Source: Anabaena lutea FACHB-196 (lineage in GTDB: Bacteria; Cyanobacteriota; Cyanobacteriia; Cyanobacteriales; Nostocaceae). From it: a DNA stretch of 64,000 bases. Position numbers and translations under genes: made by a program. Positions 35,201 to 43,537 of this stretch are shown piece by piece (the stretch's first letter is position 1; each line of letters begins with the position of its first letter). The stretch spans positions 1 through 64,000 of the forward strand of contig NZ_JACJST010000017.1 of the NCBI RefSeq assembly GCF_014698305.1, written 5' to 3'. Under the pieces are notes generated by a model, which worked only from the letters and a program-made list of their open reading frames with translations, was not told the DNA's origin and did not search any database.

Positions 35201-35476
35201 ATGACTTCATCCCAATCGATAAAACCATTTGATGAACAGTATTTGCTCGTTAGTAAGCGAAATATTTTAGCATCAAATTTAGCAGTAGCCAGCCTAGCTA
35301 ATTATGTATCTCTCGTTGCTGGTAAGCCAGTTGATCAAATCATTGTTGGTGTCGGCGTGGAGTCAAGAAAATTAGCTGAAAAATTCACCCAAGAAGAAGT
35401 TGACTCTCATGTTCAAACTATCTTAGACACCTATGAAGACGAATCAAGCAGCACCCCAATCAATAATACTCTTTAA
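35201..35476 (+). CDS. Small paralogue 2 of a tandem pair (91 aa)
   Basis: MTSSQSIKPFDEQYLLVSKR shares the P-x-x-E-x-Y-x-L-x-x-KR start and overall length with the preceding 94-aa protein. The C-terminus is acidic and variable (DTYEDESSSTPINNTL). No function is recognised. Confidence 0.6.
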   Translation: MTSSQSIKPFDEQYLLVSKRNILASNLAVASLANYVSLVAGKPVDQIIVGVGVESRKLAEKFTQEEVDSHVQTILDTYEDESSSTPINNTL

Positions 35477-35489
35477 TTTCACATAAATC

Positions 35490-35909
35490 ATGAACATCAA
35501 ATTAATTCACACTCATTTCACAATTCCCACTGGCAATGGCGGTAGAGAAAGAATTGGTTTTACCGCTGAATTAGAACCAGGTGAAACCATTGAACAAGTC
35601 GTTACAGAGTTAAGAGAAAAAGCAGCAAAGCAAGTGGGTAAAACCTACCAAACTTATTACAGCGAAAGATACGAATTACGCAACGAAGTCATAGAACTTG
35701 AAGACAAACTGAAAAAACTTCGCGCAGAATGGGATGCAACCGCAGAGTTTTTACGTTCTCAAGGTATCAACCCCAAAGCCCCATCTATGCCTCAGTTTGA
35801 ACGACTTCTCAAAGCAGCAAGTGGTGAGATGACTGTTGAAGTTGAAGTGGTTGAAGAGGAGGAGGACTGCTACCAGGATGAGGATGACGATGATGATGAC
35901 TATATATAA
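35490..35909 (+). CDS. Coiled-coil protein with acidic tail (139 aa)
   Basis: A beta-rich N-terminus (FTIPTGNGGRERIGFTAELE), a central coiled coil (ELRNEVIELEDKLKKLRAEW) and a poly-acidic end (EEEDCYQDEDDDDDDYI). Not recognised. Acidic tails of this sort occur on DNA mimics and histone-like partners; this is only a resemblance. Last gene before the IS110-type leader. Confidence 0.6.
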   Translation: MNIKLIHTHFTIPTGNGGRERIGFTAELEPGETIEQVVTELREKAAKQVGKTYQTYYSERYELRNEVIELEDKLKKLRAEWDATAEFLRSQGINPKAPSMPQFERLLKAASGEMTVEVEVVEEEEDCYQDEDDDDDDYI

Positions 35910-35914
35910 CCGCC

Positions 35915-36146
35915 TGATGATGGCTGCTTGACCCAGCAGCCGAAACACACCCCTCGGTGTGTCGCGGATTGGGTCCAAACCAATCTTGCAACCAGCAAAG
36001 TAACTTAAGGCTTTGAGATGGAATTAAGCTTTGGCTTTTTTATCTTCGTAAGCTTGGTTACTTTTGCTGCTTTGAGACTGAATTAGGCTGTTATGGCCTT
36101 TGGGTGATTCTTAAGCGTAATTAGTTCACACCCCCTTACAAATTAT
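35915..36146 (+). ncRNA. Hairpin-rich leader of the IS110-type gene, candidate bridge RNA
   Basis: 232 bp with at least four stems. GGCTGCT/AGCAGCC (35922-35941), ACACACC/GGTGTGT (35945-35962) and GATTGG/CCAATC (35967-35985) come first. Then a long stem of CAGCAAAGTAAC (35993-36004) with GTTACTTTTGCTG (36057-36069) encloses about 50 nt. Two similar segments GCTTTGAGATGGAATTAAGC and GCTTTGAGACTGAATTAGGC (36010 and 36069) occur one inside and one after the stem. IS110-group elements encode a bridge RNA of about this size upstream of the transposase. The ends and role are inferred. Confidence 0.45.
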
Positions 36147-37328
36147 ATGAGAATAGTTGGTTTAGATGTCTCTAAATCATCGGTTTCGTGCTGCTTACTT
36201 GAAAGCAAACCGAGTGATGTTAGGGAATTTTATTATGACTGCAAGTTTTACCACTTCCAGAACAATCAAGCTGGGATATCTGGGCTTTTGGCACTTAAAC
36301 CAGATGTGGCTGTACTTGAACCCACCGGGGTCAATTACTCTAAATTTTGGACTCAACTTTTAGCCCGCGCCGGGGTGGAAATTAGGCTAGTTGGTCACAA
36401 AGAACTGAGACGTTACCGCGAAAACCATCTGGGACTACCCGACAAAGATGATGATGCTGATTCACTGGCCATAGCCTGTTATTACTTTGATTACTGTAGC
36501 GATCGCTCTCGATTTGTTCGAGTTTTAGACCCTGTGGTTTCCAGGATTAGGGAATTGGTGCTTAGACTAAATCATCTCAATAAGGTTCAATCACCAATCA
36601 TCAACCGCGCCAGACAAGATTTAGCTTGGCAGTTTCCAGAGGTCGCCTTAGTAACATCTAAGCGCGGTGTTTCTGGAAAAGTTCCGTTACTCTGGGGTTG
36701 GTTAGCTGGTGAGCGTGAGTCAAAAAAATATGATCTGCGCTACTCAAAGACAGCCGGCTTGGGATTGAACGACTCAGTAAAATTTCACGCGCAGCGCATT
36801 TGTAGCTTGCAGCGCGAGGAACAATTGATAGAGGACGAGTTGGCTGTGTTGCTGAAGGATGCTAGATTTGAAAAATATATACAAGCATTTCAAGAGTTCA
36901 ATTTTGGCGATCGCTTACAGGCTGTTATTATCTCCCAGATTTTCCCACTGGAAAACTTTTTAGGGGAAGACGGTAGACCAGTGGTGAAAATCCGCAAGGG
37001 CAGAATTTCTGGAAAACCTACCAAACGTTATCTAAGCTTGAGGAAATTTCAAAAAGCTTTAGGCTATGCCCCCACCCAAGAGTCATCTGGTGATATCTCT
37101 AAAAATAAAGTATCCGGTGGTAGCTCCATTTGCAGAAAAGCGATCTGGCAGTGGGTGTTTGGCGCGATAGAACCCGCCCGCCGCCGCAGCAATCCAGTAA
37201 CTCAAGACCTGGGGCGGTGGCTTGATCAGGAAAAAGCCTCTGGCAGGCCAGTTGCATTAGCAAGAAGCAGGGTAGCGGTAAAAGCTGTTAAGCTTTTGTT
37301 TAAAAAATTAGTCAGTTTCTTAGACTGA
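36147..37328 (+). CDS. IS110-family DEDD transposase/recombinase
   Basis: 393 residues. The N-terminal RuvC-like DEDD domain shows D7 (IVGLDVSK), E58 (AVLEPTG), and D102 and D105 in DKDDDADSLAIA. The C-terminal IS110-type domain contains the serine region QESSGDISKNKVSGGSSICR (S313/S314 are candidates for the nucleophile). Such enzymes insert DNA using a bridge RNA, without classic terminal inverted repeats. The leader at 35915 could encode it. No element ends could be identified; the next gene starts only 31 bp downstream. It may mobilise itself alone or belong to the larger element. Confidence 0.85.
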   Translation: MRIVGLDVSKSSVSCCLLESKPSDVREFYYDCKFYHFQNNQAGISGLLALKPDVAVLEPTGVNYSKFWTQLLARAGVEIRLVGHKELRRYRENHLGLPDKDDDADSLAIACYYFDYCSDRSRFVRVLDPVVSRIRELVLRLNHLNKVQSPIINRARQDLAWQFPEVALVTSKRGVSGKVPLLWGWLAGERESKKYDLRYSKTAGLGLNDSVKFHAQRICSLQREEQLIEDELAVLLKDARFEKYIQAFQEFNFGDRLQAVIISQIFPLENFLGEDGRPVVKIRKGRISGKPTKRYLSLRKFQKALGYAPTQESSGDISKNKVSGGSSICRKAIWQWVFGAIEPARRRSNPVTQDLGRWLDQEKASGRPVALARSRVAVKAVKLLFKKLVSFLD

Positions 37329-37359
37329 AGATAGGTCTAAAATTCATAATCAAAAATAG

Positions 37360-40230
37360 ATGTTTCAGCTTTGGGGTGTCTTAGTTATTTTAATTGCTTG
37401 TCCCCTCGTAGGGGCAATGCCCATAATTGCCTGGATTACCTATGTACTCAAGGGTAAGCGATTGGCACAAATCGGTACAGGTAATATTAGTGTCTCCGCA
37501 GCTTTCTATCACGGTGGCAAACTAGTGGGTATTCTGGCAGTGATGTCAGAAGCTTTGAAAGGAATAGCAGCGGTATTAATTGCTCGTGCTTTCTTTCCCA
37601 GCGGCTCGTTTTGGGAATTGATAGCTTTAATTGCTTTAGTGATAGGTAGATATTCTTTAGGAAAAGGTGCAGGAACAACAAACGTTGCTTGGGGATTTTT
37701 GATGCATGATCCCCTGGTAGCAGGATTTGTCAGTTTAGTAGCAGTCATTGGCTTTATAATTCTGCGTTCTAGACAGACAATCAAATATGGGGTATTGGTG
37801 CTATTTCCCCTATTGGTGGCACTCATGCACGCTGAAGATTTCCCCAGAATCGTGGCAGCGTTTGGATTAGCAGGGTTACTCGGCTGGATTTATAAACAAA
37901 TTCCCGATGACATGGACTTATCAGTCGAAGAAGCCGAAACCCAAGCCCAAGCGATGATGGAATATTTAAGCGGTAGTGAACAAGGGATTGTCACTCTAGA
38001 TGATGAATTGGATGCAGCCATATTTGGAGCCAAGGCAGCCACATTATCTCAAATTAAACGCTGGGGTTATCCAGTGCCAAAAGGATGGATTTTATCCCCC
38101 TTTGATGATCCTGCCCTATTGATTGATTTTCTGCAACCATCGGCATTGTCACCCTTCGTAGTGCGTTCCTCAGCCATTGGGGAAGACTCAGCACAAGCCT
38201 CAGCCGCTGGACAATACGAAACAATATTGAATGTTACCAGCCAACAAGGTTTACTGGAAGCGATCGCACAAGTCCAAGCTTCTTATCATCATCCCAGCGC
38301 TGTCCAATATCGGCGTGATCTCGGTGCCAAAGATGCCGCAATGGCGGTACTCATTCAACCCCAAGTCCAGAGTGTATTCTCCGGTGTGGCTTTCAGCCGT
38401 GATCCCATGGCCCAACAAGGTGATGCTGTCGTCATTGAAGCCCTCTCTGGTAGCCCTGTGCAAGTCGTTTCTGGAAAAATTACCCCAGAACAATATCGGG
38501 TGTTTATCGTCGGTGAAGAAAAATTATCTTGTCTCCAATTTGAGGGTGAAGGGAAAATTCCCCCAGCATTAATTAAGCAAGTAGCATACTTAGCCCGCCG
38601 ATTAGAAAACCGTTATTATGGCATTCCCCAAGATGTCGAATGGAGTTACGATGGGCAAACTATCTGGGTATTGCAATCACGCCCGATTACGACTCTCTTA
38701 CCGATTTGGACCAGGAAAATCGCCGCCGAAGTGATTCCCGGAGTGATTCACCCCTTAACTTGGTCGATTAATTTACCCTTAACCTGTGGAATGTGGGGAG
38801 AACTTTTTACTTTAGTACTGGGCGATAGCGTGCGTGAGTTGGATTTTACCAACATGGCAACGTTGCACTATTCTAGAGCCTACTTTAATGCTACTTTTTT
38901 AGGAGAGATTTTCCTAGAAATGGGTTTACCGCCAGAAAGTCTGGATTTTTTAACCAGAGGCGCAAAAATGAGTAAACCTCCCCTTGCTTCTACTTGGGAA
39001 AACTTGCCAGGATTAACAAAGTTATTCCAACGGGAAATCAGTTTAGAAAAAGAATTTAAGCGGGATTATCGGCGACGCTTCATTCCTGGGTTGACAAAGT
39101 TGGCGAATGAACTAATTGAGGAATTAACGCCATCTCAGTTGTTAGTCAGAGTGGACTTAATTCTAGATTTACTCAACCAAGGTACTTATTACAGCATTTT
39201 ATCCCCTTTGAGTGCTGCCATCCGTCAAGCAATTTCCGGGGTGAAAGAGGAGCAAATTGATCATAGTATTACTCCAGAAGTCGCATCATTGCGATCGCTC
39301 CACATCTTAGCCGCAGATGCCAAAGAAATTCTCCCGGAGTTTGAGCCGGAGAGCGTTTTTGAACAGTTGGCGCAAACCCCAGAAGGGGAAAAGATTTTGT
39401 ACGACTTTGAAGAACTCCTAGAAGACTATGGTTATTTAAGCGAAGTCGGGACTGATATTTCCGTTCCCACCTGGCGAGAACAGCCGCAGTTAGTCAAACA
39501 ATTGTTTGTCCAGTTGATGCAGGGAAATGAACTCCCAAATCAAGATGAGTCTAGAAAGCGCCCTGAAGGTTTTGTGCAAAGACGCGTGGATCTCAAAGGA
39601 CGAGTCACAGAAGTTTATTCTCGCTTGTTAGCCGAACTGCGCTGGACTTTTTTGGCTTTAGAAAAGATTTGGCTGCAAACCGGTTTATTGCCACAAACAG
39701 GAGATATCTTCTTTTTGAAATTGGGGGAAATACGGCGTTTAGCAGCAAATGCCGATGTAGTGCTGAGGAATCAGTTACCGGAATTATTGCAAAATCGGCG
39801 ATCGCAATTTCTGGAACATAGCCAGATTATCGAAATCCCTCCTCTAGTTTATGGCAACAATCCTCCCCACCCCATCGCCTCTCCTATTGATACTTCTGAC
39901 AACATCCTACTCGGCATTCCCGCCAGTCAAGGACAAGCCGAAGGACGAGTAAAGGTGTTGCGAAATTTACAAGAAGTCGGTGAAATTAACAAGGGTACAA
40001 TTCTCGTCGTCCCCTACACAGACTCTGGCTGGGCCCCTTTCTTAGTCAGGGCTGGAGGAGTAATTGCTGAAGCCGGCGGTAAACTTTCTCATGGTGCAAT
40101 CGTCGCCCGTGAATACGGTATACCCGCAGTCATGGATGTACGCGGTGCTACATATTTACTCCAAGACGGTCAACAAGTCAAGATTGATGGATCTAAAGGT
40201 ATTGTGGAACTACAGGAATTTTTAGCGTAA
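37360..40230 (+). CDS. PlsY-like membrane domain fused to PEP-synthase/rifampicin-phosphotransferase-type domains
   Basis: 956 residues. Residues about 1-185 are a multi-span membrane domain with the PlsY-like GTGNISVSAAFYHGGK. This resembles acyl-phosphate:glycerol-3-phosphate acyltransferase, although the first lysine/arginine motifs are altered. Residues about 215-460 are a PPDK/PEP-synthase ATP-grasp domain (VVRSSAIGEDSAQASAAGQY and LQSRPITTL). A middle helical region follows. The C-terminal swivelling phosphohistidine domain has H911 in GGKLSHGAIVAREYGIPAV. The order ATP-binding, substrate, His domain matches rifampicin phosphotransferase-like enzymes. The substrate is unknown. The gene lies just outside the mobile element. 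Confidence 0.8.
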   Translation: MFQLWGVLVILIACPLVGAMPIIAWITYVLKGKRLAQIGTGNISVSAAFYHGGKLVGILAVMSEALKGIAAVLIARAFFPSGSFWELIALIALVIGRYSLGKGAGTTNVAWGFLMHDPLVAGFVSLVAVIGFIILRSRQTIKYGVLVLFPLLVALMHAEDFPRIVAAFGLAGLLGWIYKQIPDDMDLSVEEAETQAQAMMEYLSGSEQGIVTLDDELDAAIFGAKAATLSQIKRWGYPVPKGWILSPFDDPALLIDFLQPSALSPFVVRSSAIGEDSAQASAAGQYETILNVTSQQGLLEAIAQVQASYHHPSAVQYRRDLGAKDAAMAVLIQPQVQSVFSGVAFSRDPMAQQGDAVVIEALSGSPVQVVSGKITPEQYRVFIVGEEKLSCLQFEGEGKIPPALIKQVAYLARRLENRYYGIPQDVEWSYDGQTIWVLQSRPITTLLPIWTRKIAAEVIPGVIHPLTWSINLPLTCGMWGELFTLVLGDSVRELDFTNMATLHYSRAYFNATFLGEIFLEMGLPPESLDFLTRGAKMSKPPLASTWENLPGLTKLFQREISLEKEFKRDYRRRFIPGLTKLANELIEELTPSQLLVRVDLILDLLNQGTYYSILSPLSAAIRQAISGVKEEQIDHSITPEVASLRSLHILAADAKEILPEFEPESVFEQLAQTPEGEKILYDFEELLEDYGYLSEVGTDISVPTWREQPQLVKQLFVQLMQGNELPNQDESRKRPEGFVQRRVDLKGRVTEVYSRLLAELRWTFLALEKIWLQTGLLPQTGDIFFLKLGEIRRLAANADVVLRNQLPELLQNRRSQFLEHSQIIEIPPLVYGNNPPHPIASPIDTSDNILLGIPASQGQAEGRVKVLRNLQEVGEINKGTILVVPYTDSGWAPFLVRAGGVIAEAGGKLSHGAIVAREYGIPAVMDVRGATYLLQDGQQVKIDGSKGIVELQEFLA

Positions 40231-40445
40231 AAACTTGTGTTGGGTGGCGCTCTGGCTGAACCCAACCTCCAATTTTCTTACGTCTGTATTTTGGCTTGAG
40301 CGGACAAATTTGTTCTATTGGAGTTTACAAGCATCTTTCCAGAGAAAGATGAAGTGAGTTTACAGACCTATCAATGGGTGGATAGAATTCAACTAGCAGA
40401 ACCATCTATAATTCCTGAGCTAGAGAAGAACTACTTTAAAAGATA

Positions 40446-40529
40446 ATGGAAGATCCTCAATATTACCAACTCCGTAACTATGCCTTAAACTTCTTGTTTA
40501 ACCGCTTTGCCTATGATGATGTCGGTTAG
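40446..40529 (+). pseudogene. cmpD/nrtD 3'-end fragment (copy 1)
   Basis: Encodes MEDPQYYQLRNYALNFLFNR then FAYDDVG and a stop, which is the C-terminus of the CmpD/NrtD ATPase, without the rest of the gene. Differences from the intact cmpD end (46416-46499) are mostly synonymous, so this end probably came from another functional paralogue. Confidence 0.85.
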
Positions 40530-40531
40530 TT

Positions 40532-40580
40532 AAGTGTTGAGATCCCTGACTTTTCTAAAAATTCGCGGATCTCAACACTT
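40532..40580 (+). terminator. Long hairpin after cmpD fragment 1
   Basis: AAGTGTTGAGATCC (40532-40545) and GGATCTCAACACTT (40567-40580) form a perfect 14-bp stem with a 21-nt loop. No T-run follows. It appears to be the old terminator of the lost gene. Confidence 0.7.
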
Positions 40581-41204
40581 GAACACGCCTAATGCCATTT
40601 GTAATAAAACAGTTTAGCCAAAGAACAATTCCAAATAGAGCCTACAGCACGCTGCGCGAACAAAATTAAACAAAATTAATTAGATGTTAAATCTTATGAT
40701 TCATATCAATAATTATCTATAGCACTTTCAACACAGTAGAACAATCCAAAATTAATTAGATGTTAAATCCTATGATTCATATCATTAATTACCTATAACA
40801 CTTTTAACCTTGTTCCCTGTTCCCTATACCCTGTTATGGTAATCATAGATTTTTAGATATATATTAGAGACTTTGCACAGATTTAAGGCAAAGACATAAG
40901 TTTTTACTTATATGTCCAATATAATATTTATTTAATAATTAGAGTTGAGAATTGATCACTTTCATCCGAAAGACTGTAAACTAGTTTTCACTAGCTGAGT
41001 GATACCCATTAATCACACCAAGTTAAGAAATTAAACCACGTTTGTCACCAAGTATACAAATTAACCATTTTCTGCGAGAATGGTTGATTTTTAATACCTA
41101 GATATAGCTGGAAATTTCAATAGCAAAGCAAAGACATTATTTATTTATTTCTTTGCCTTAATTTTCATGTGTAAAAAATTTAAATGGTGATTTAAGGAGA
41201 TGTT

Positions 41205-42581
41205 ATGACAGAATTCTTTAATCAAGTTTCTCGCCGTAAATTCATTGTTACAGCAGGAGTTTCAGCAGGTGCAGTATTACTCAAAGGTTGTTTAGGAAAT
41301 CCACCTGAAACTGTTGGTAATTCTACACAACCTGCTGTTCAACCAGTAGCAGCTAACATTAGCCCAGAACAAAAACCAGAAACAACAAAAGCCAAACTGG
41401 GATATATTCCCATTGTTGAATCTGCACCATTAATTATTGCTTTAGAAAAAGGATTCTTTGCTAAATATGGAATGTCCGAAGTAGAACTTTCTAAACAAGC
41501 TTCTTGGGGTTCAGCAAGAGATAACGTAGAAATTGGTTCCGCTGGTGGTGGTATTGATGGTGGTCAATGGCAAATGCCCATGCCACACTTAATTACAGAA
41601 GGAAAAATTACCAAAGGGAATCAACCAATTCCCATGTATGTCTTGGCGCAGTTAATTACACATGGTAACGGAATTGCGATCGCCAACAAACATCTAGGAA
41701 AAGGTATTAGCTTAAAACTCGATACTGCTAAACCCTTATTAGCCCAACTCAAATCCTCCACACCCTTCACCGCTGCCTTTACCTTCCCCCATGTTAACCA
41801 AGACTTATGGATTCGTTACTGGTTAGCAGCAAGTGGAATTGACCCAGATGCAGATGTCAAATTGCTGACAGTACCAGCGGCGCAAACCGTCGCTAACATG
41901 AAAACCGGCACAATGGATGCTTTCAGCACTGGCGACCCTTGGCCATTTCGCCTCGTTAACGACAAAATTGGCTTCATGGCCGCATTAACCGCCGAAATTT
42001 GGAAAAATCACCCAGAAGAATATTTTGCCATGAGAGGAGATTGGGTTGACCAACATCCCAAAGCCACAAAAGCCCTACTCAAAGGCATCATGGAAGCCCA
42101 GCAATGGTTAGATAACTTTGACAATCGTAAAGAAGCAGCGCAAATTCTATCTGCTAAAAAGTATTTTGGCTTATCTTCACCAGAGGTTCTTAACGACCCA
42201 TATCAAGGTAAATATGACATGGGTGATGGTCGCAAAATTGATGATAAATCAATGGCTGCTTATTACTGGAAAGATGAAAAAGGTAGTGTTTCTTATCCTT
42301 ACCAAAGTCATGATTTATGGTTCATCACAGAAAATGTGCGTTGGGGATTCTTGCCCAAAGATTATATTGCTAATGGTGCAGCCAAAGCCAAAGAATTAAT
42401 CAAAAAAGTTAACCGCGAAGATATTTGGAAAGAAGCCGCTAAAGAATTAGGAATACCTGCTGCTGACATCCCCACCAGTACATCTCGTGGAGTAGAAACA
42501 TTCTTTGATGGCGTTAAATTCGACCCTGAGAAGCCAGAAGAATATCTCAAAAGTCTGAAAATAAAGAAAGCCAGTATTTAG
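41205..42581 (+). CDS. cmpA: Bicarbonate (or nitrate) ABC transporter substrate-binding lipoprotein CmpA
   Basis: 458 residues. It starts at ATG 41205 behind AAGGAGA. The twin-arginine start [10 protein letters not shown] and lipobox LLKGC (C29) show an exported lipoprotein. The mature part is of the NrtA/CmpA family ([51 protein letters not shown]). The four-gene order A-B-C-D with a CmpC-type fusion protein is shared by nitrate and bicarbonate transporters. The adjacent sbtAB and lack of nirA/narB favour bicarbonate, but ligand specificity cannot be read with certainty from residues I recall. Confidence 0.75.
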   Translation: MTEFFNQVSRRKFIVTAGVSAGAVLLKGCLGNPPETVGNSTQPAVQPVAANISPEQKPETTKAKLGYIPIVESAPLIIALEKGFFAKYGMSEVELSKQASWGSARDNVEIGSAGGGIDGGQWQMPMPHLITEGKITKGNQPIPMYVLAQLITHGNGIAIANKHLGKGISLKLDTAKPLLAQLKSSTPFTAAFTFPHVNQDLWIRYWLAASGIDPDADVKLLTVPAAQTVANMKTGTMDAFSTGDPWPFRLVNDKIGFMAALTAEIWKNHPEEYFAMRGDWVDQHPKATKALLKGIMEAQQWLDNFDNRKEAAQILSAKKYFGLSSPEVLNDPYQGKYDMGDGRKIDDKSMAAYYWKDEKGSVSYPYQSHDLWFITENVRWGFLPKDYIANGAAKAKELIKKVNREDIWKEAAKELGIPAADIPTSTSRGVETFFDGVKFDPEKPEEYLKSLKIKKASI

Positions 42582-42614
42582 TCATTAATCATTAACAAAA
42601 TTGAGGAAAAATTC

Positions 42615-43454
42615 ATGACAGTAGCCCAAAAACGTTCCACAACTCCTAAATTTGATAACAGCTTTTTATCAAGTTTGCAAAAGCAATTTCCTGAACTTGT
42701 CCCTCCAGCTATTGCATTAGTTATCTTTTTAGCTATTTGGCAATTATTTTCTTGGACTCCAGGTGCTACACTACCAGGCCCAATCAAAGTTATTCAAGAC
42801 ACTTGGATCTTAATTTTGTATCCATTCTATGATAAAGGTGGCACTGATAAAGGACTGTTTTGGCAAATCTGGGCTAGTTTACAACGGGTTGCTATTAGCT
42901 ATACATTAGCGGCAGTTGTCGGTATTGGCTTGGGAGTTTTGATTGGTGTCAATAAAACCATGTCCAAGGCTTTAGATCCTTTGTTTCAGTTACTCAGAAC
43001 TGTACCGCCTTTGGCTTGGGTTCCTATTTCCTTAGCAGCTTTACGCCAAAACGAACCAGCAGCATTATTTGTGATTTTCATCACCGCAATTTGGCCGATT
43101 CTCATTAATACTGCTGTAGGTGTAACTCAAATTCCCCAAGATTACAACAACGTTGCTAAAGTTCTGCAACTCAGCCGCAAAGAATACTTTTTTAACATTC
43201 TCATTCCTTCAGCATTACCCTACATTTTCACAGGTTTGAGAATTGCCATTGGTTTAGCTTGGTTAGCGATTATCGCCGCAGAAATCGTGATGTCCGGTAT
43301 TGTGGGAATTGGCTTTTTCATCTGGGATGCTTATCAAAATAACAACGTTAGTGAAGTTATTTTGGCTCTAGTTTATATCGGTGTTGTTGGTCTAATCCTA
43401 GATAAACTTATGGCAGCGCTACAAAACTGGATTCTCCCCACAGAACAAAAATAG
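42615..43454 (+). CDS. cmpB: ABC transporter permease CmpB
   Basis: 279 residues, a NrtB/CmpB/SsuC-type inner-membrane permease with about six transmembrane spans. The EAA-like coupling motif region is FITAIWPILINTAVGVTQIP. It lies 33 bp after cmpA. It forms the translocation pore together with the ATPases CmpC and CmpD. Ribosome-binding site GAGGAAAAATTC precedes the ATG. Confidence 0.82.
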   Translation: MTVAQKRSTTPKFDNSFLSSLQKQFPELVPPAIALVIFLAIWQLFSWTPGATLPGPIKVIQDTWILILYPFYDKGGTDKGLFWQIWASLQRVAISYTLAAVVGIGLGVLIGVNKTMSKALDPLFQLLRTVPPLAWVPISLAALRQNEPAALFVIFITAIWPILINTAVGVTQIPQDYNNVAKVLQLSRKEYFFNILIPSALPYIFTGLRIAIGLAWLAIIAAEIVMSGIVGIGFFIWDAYQNNNVSEVILALVYIGVVGLILDKLMAALQNWILPTEQK

Positions 43455-43537
43455 GGATTTAATTCGTAATTCGTAGTTCGTAATTAAAAAACTTTTACTC
43501 CTAATTACCAATCACCAATCACCCATTACCAAATAAT
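43455..43537. repeat. Short repeats between cmpB and cmpC
   Basis: AATTCGTAATTCGTAGTTCG followed by TAATTACCAATCACCAATCA, two kinds of heptamer-like tandem repeat inside the operon. They separate the two genes by 83 bp without an evident terminator. Confidence 0.8.

Larger units (their letters stand above)
40231..41204. other. Upstream region of cmpA with cmpD-tail fragment and hairpins
   Basis: 974 bp. It contains a TTGGGT-type repeat (40240-40270), the cmpD tail fragment (40446-40529), a long hairpin (40532-40580), a duplicated AAAATTAATTAGATGTTAAATC block (about 40672 and 40751), a GACATA/TATGTC hairpin followed by ATAATATTTATTTAATAATT (40893-40940), and the AT-rich promoter region of cmpA. 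The ATAATATTTATTTAATAATT block recurs at 46648 upstream of sbtA. Confidence 0.6.
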
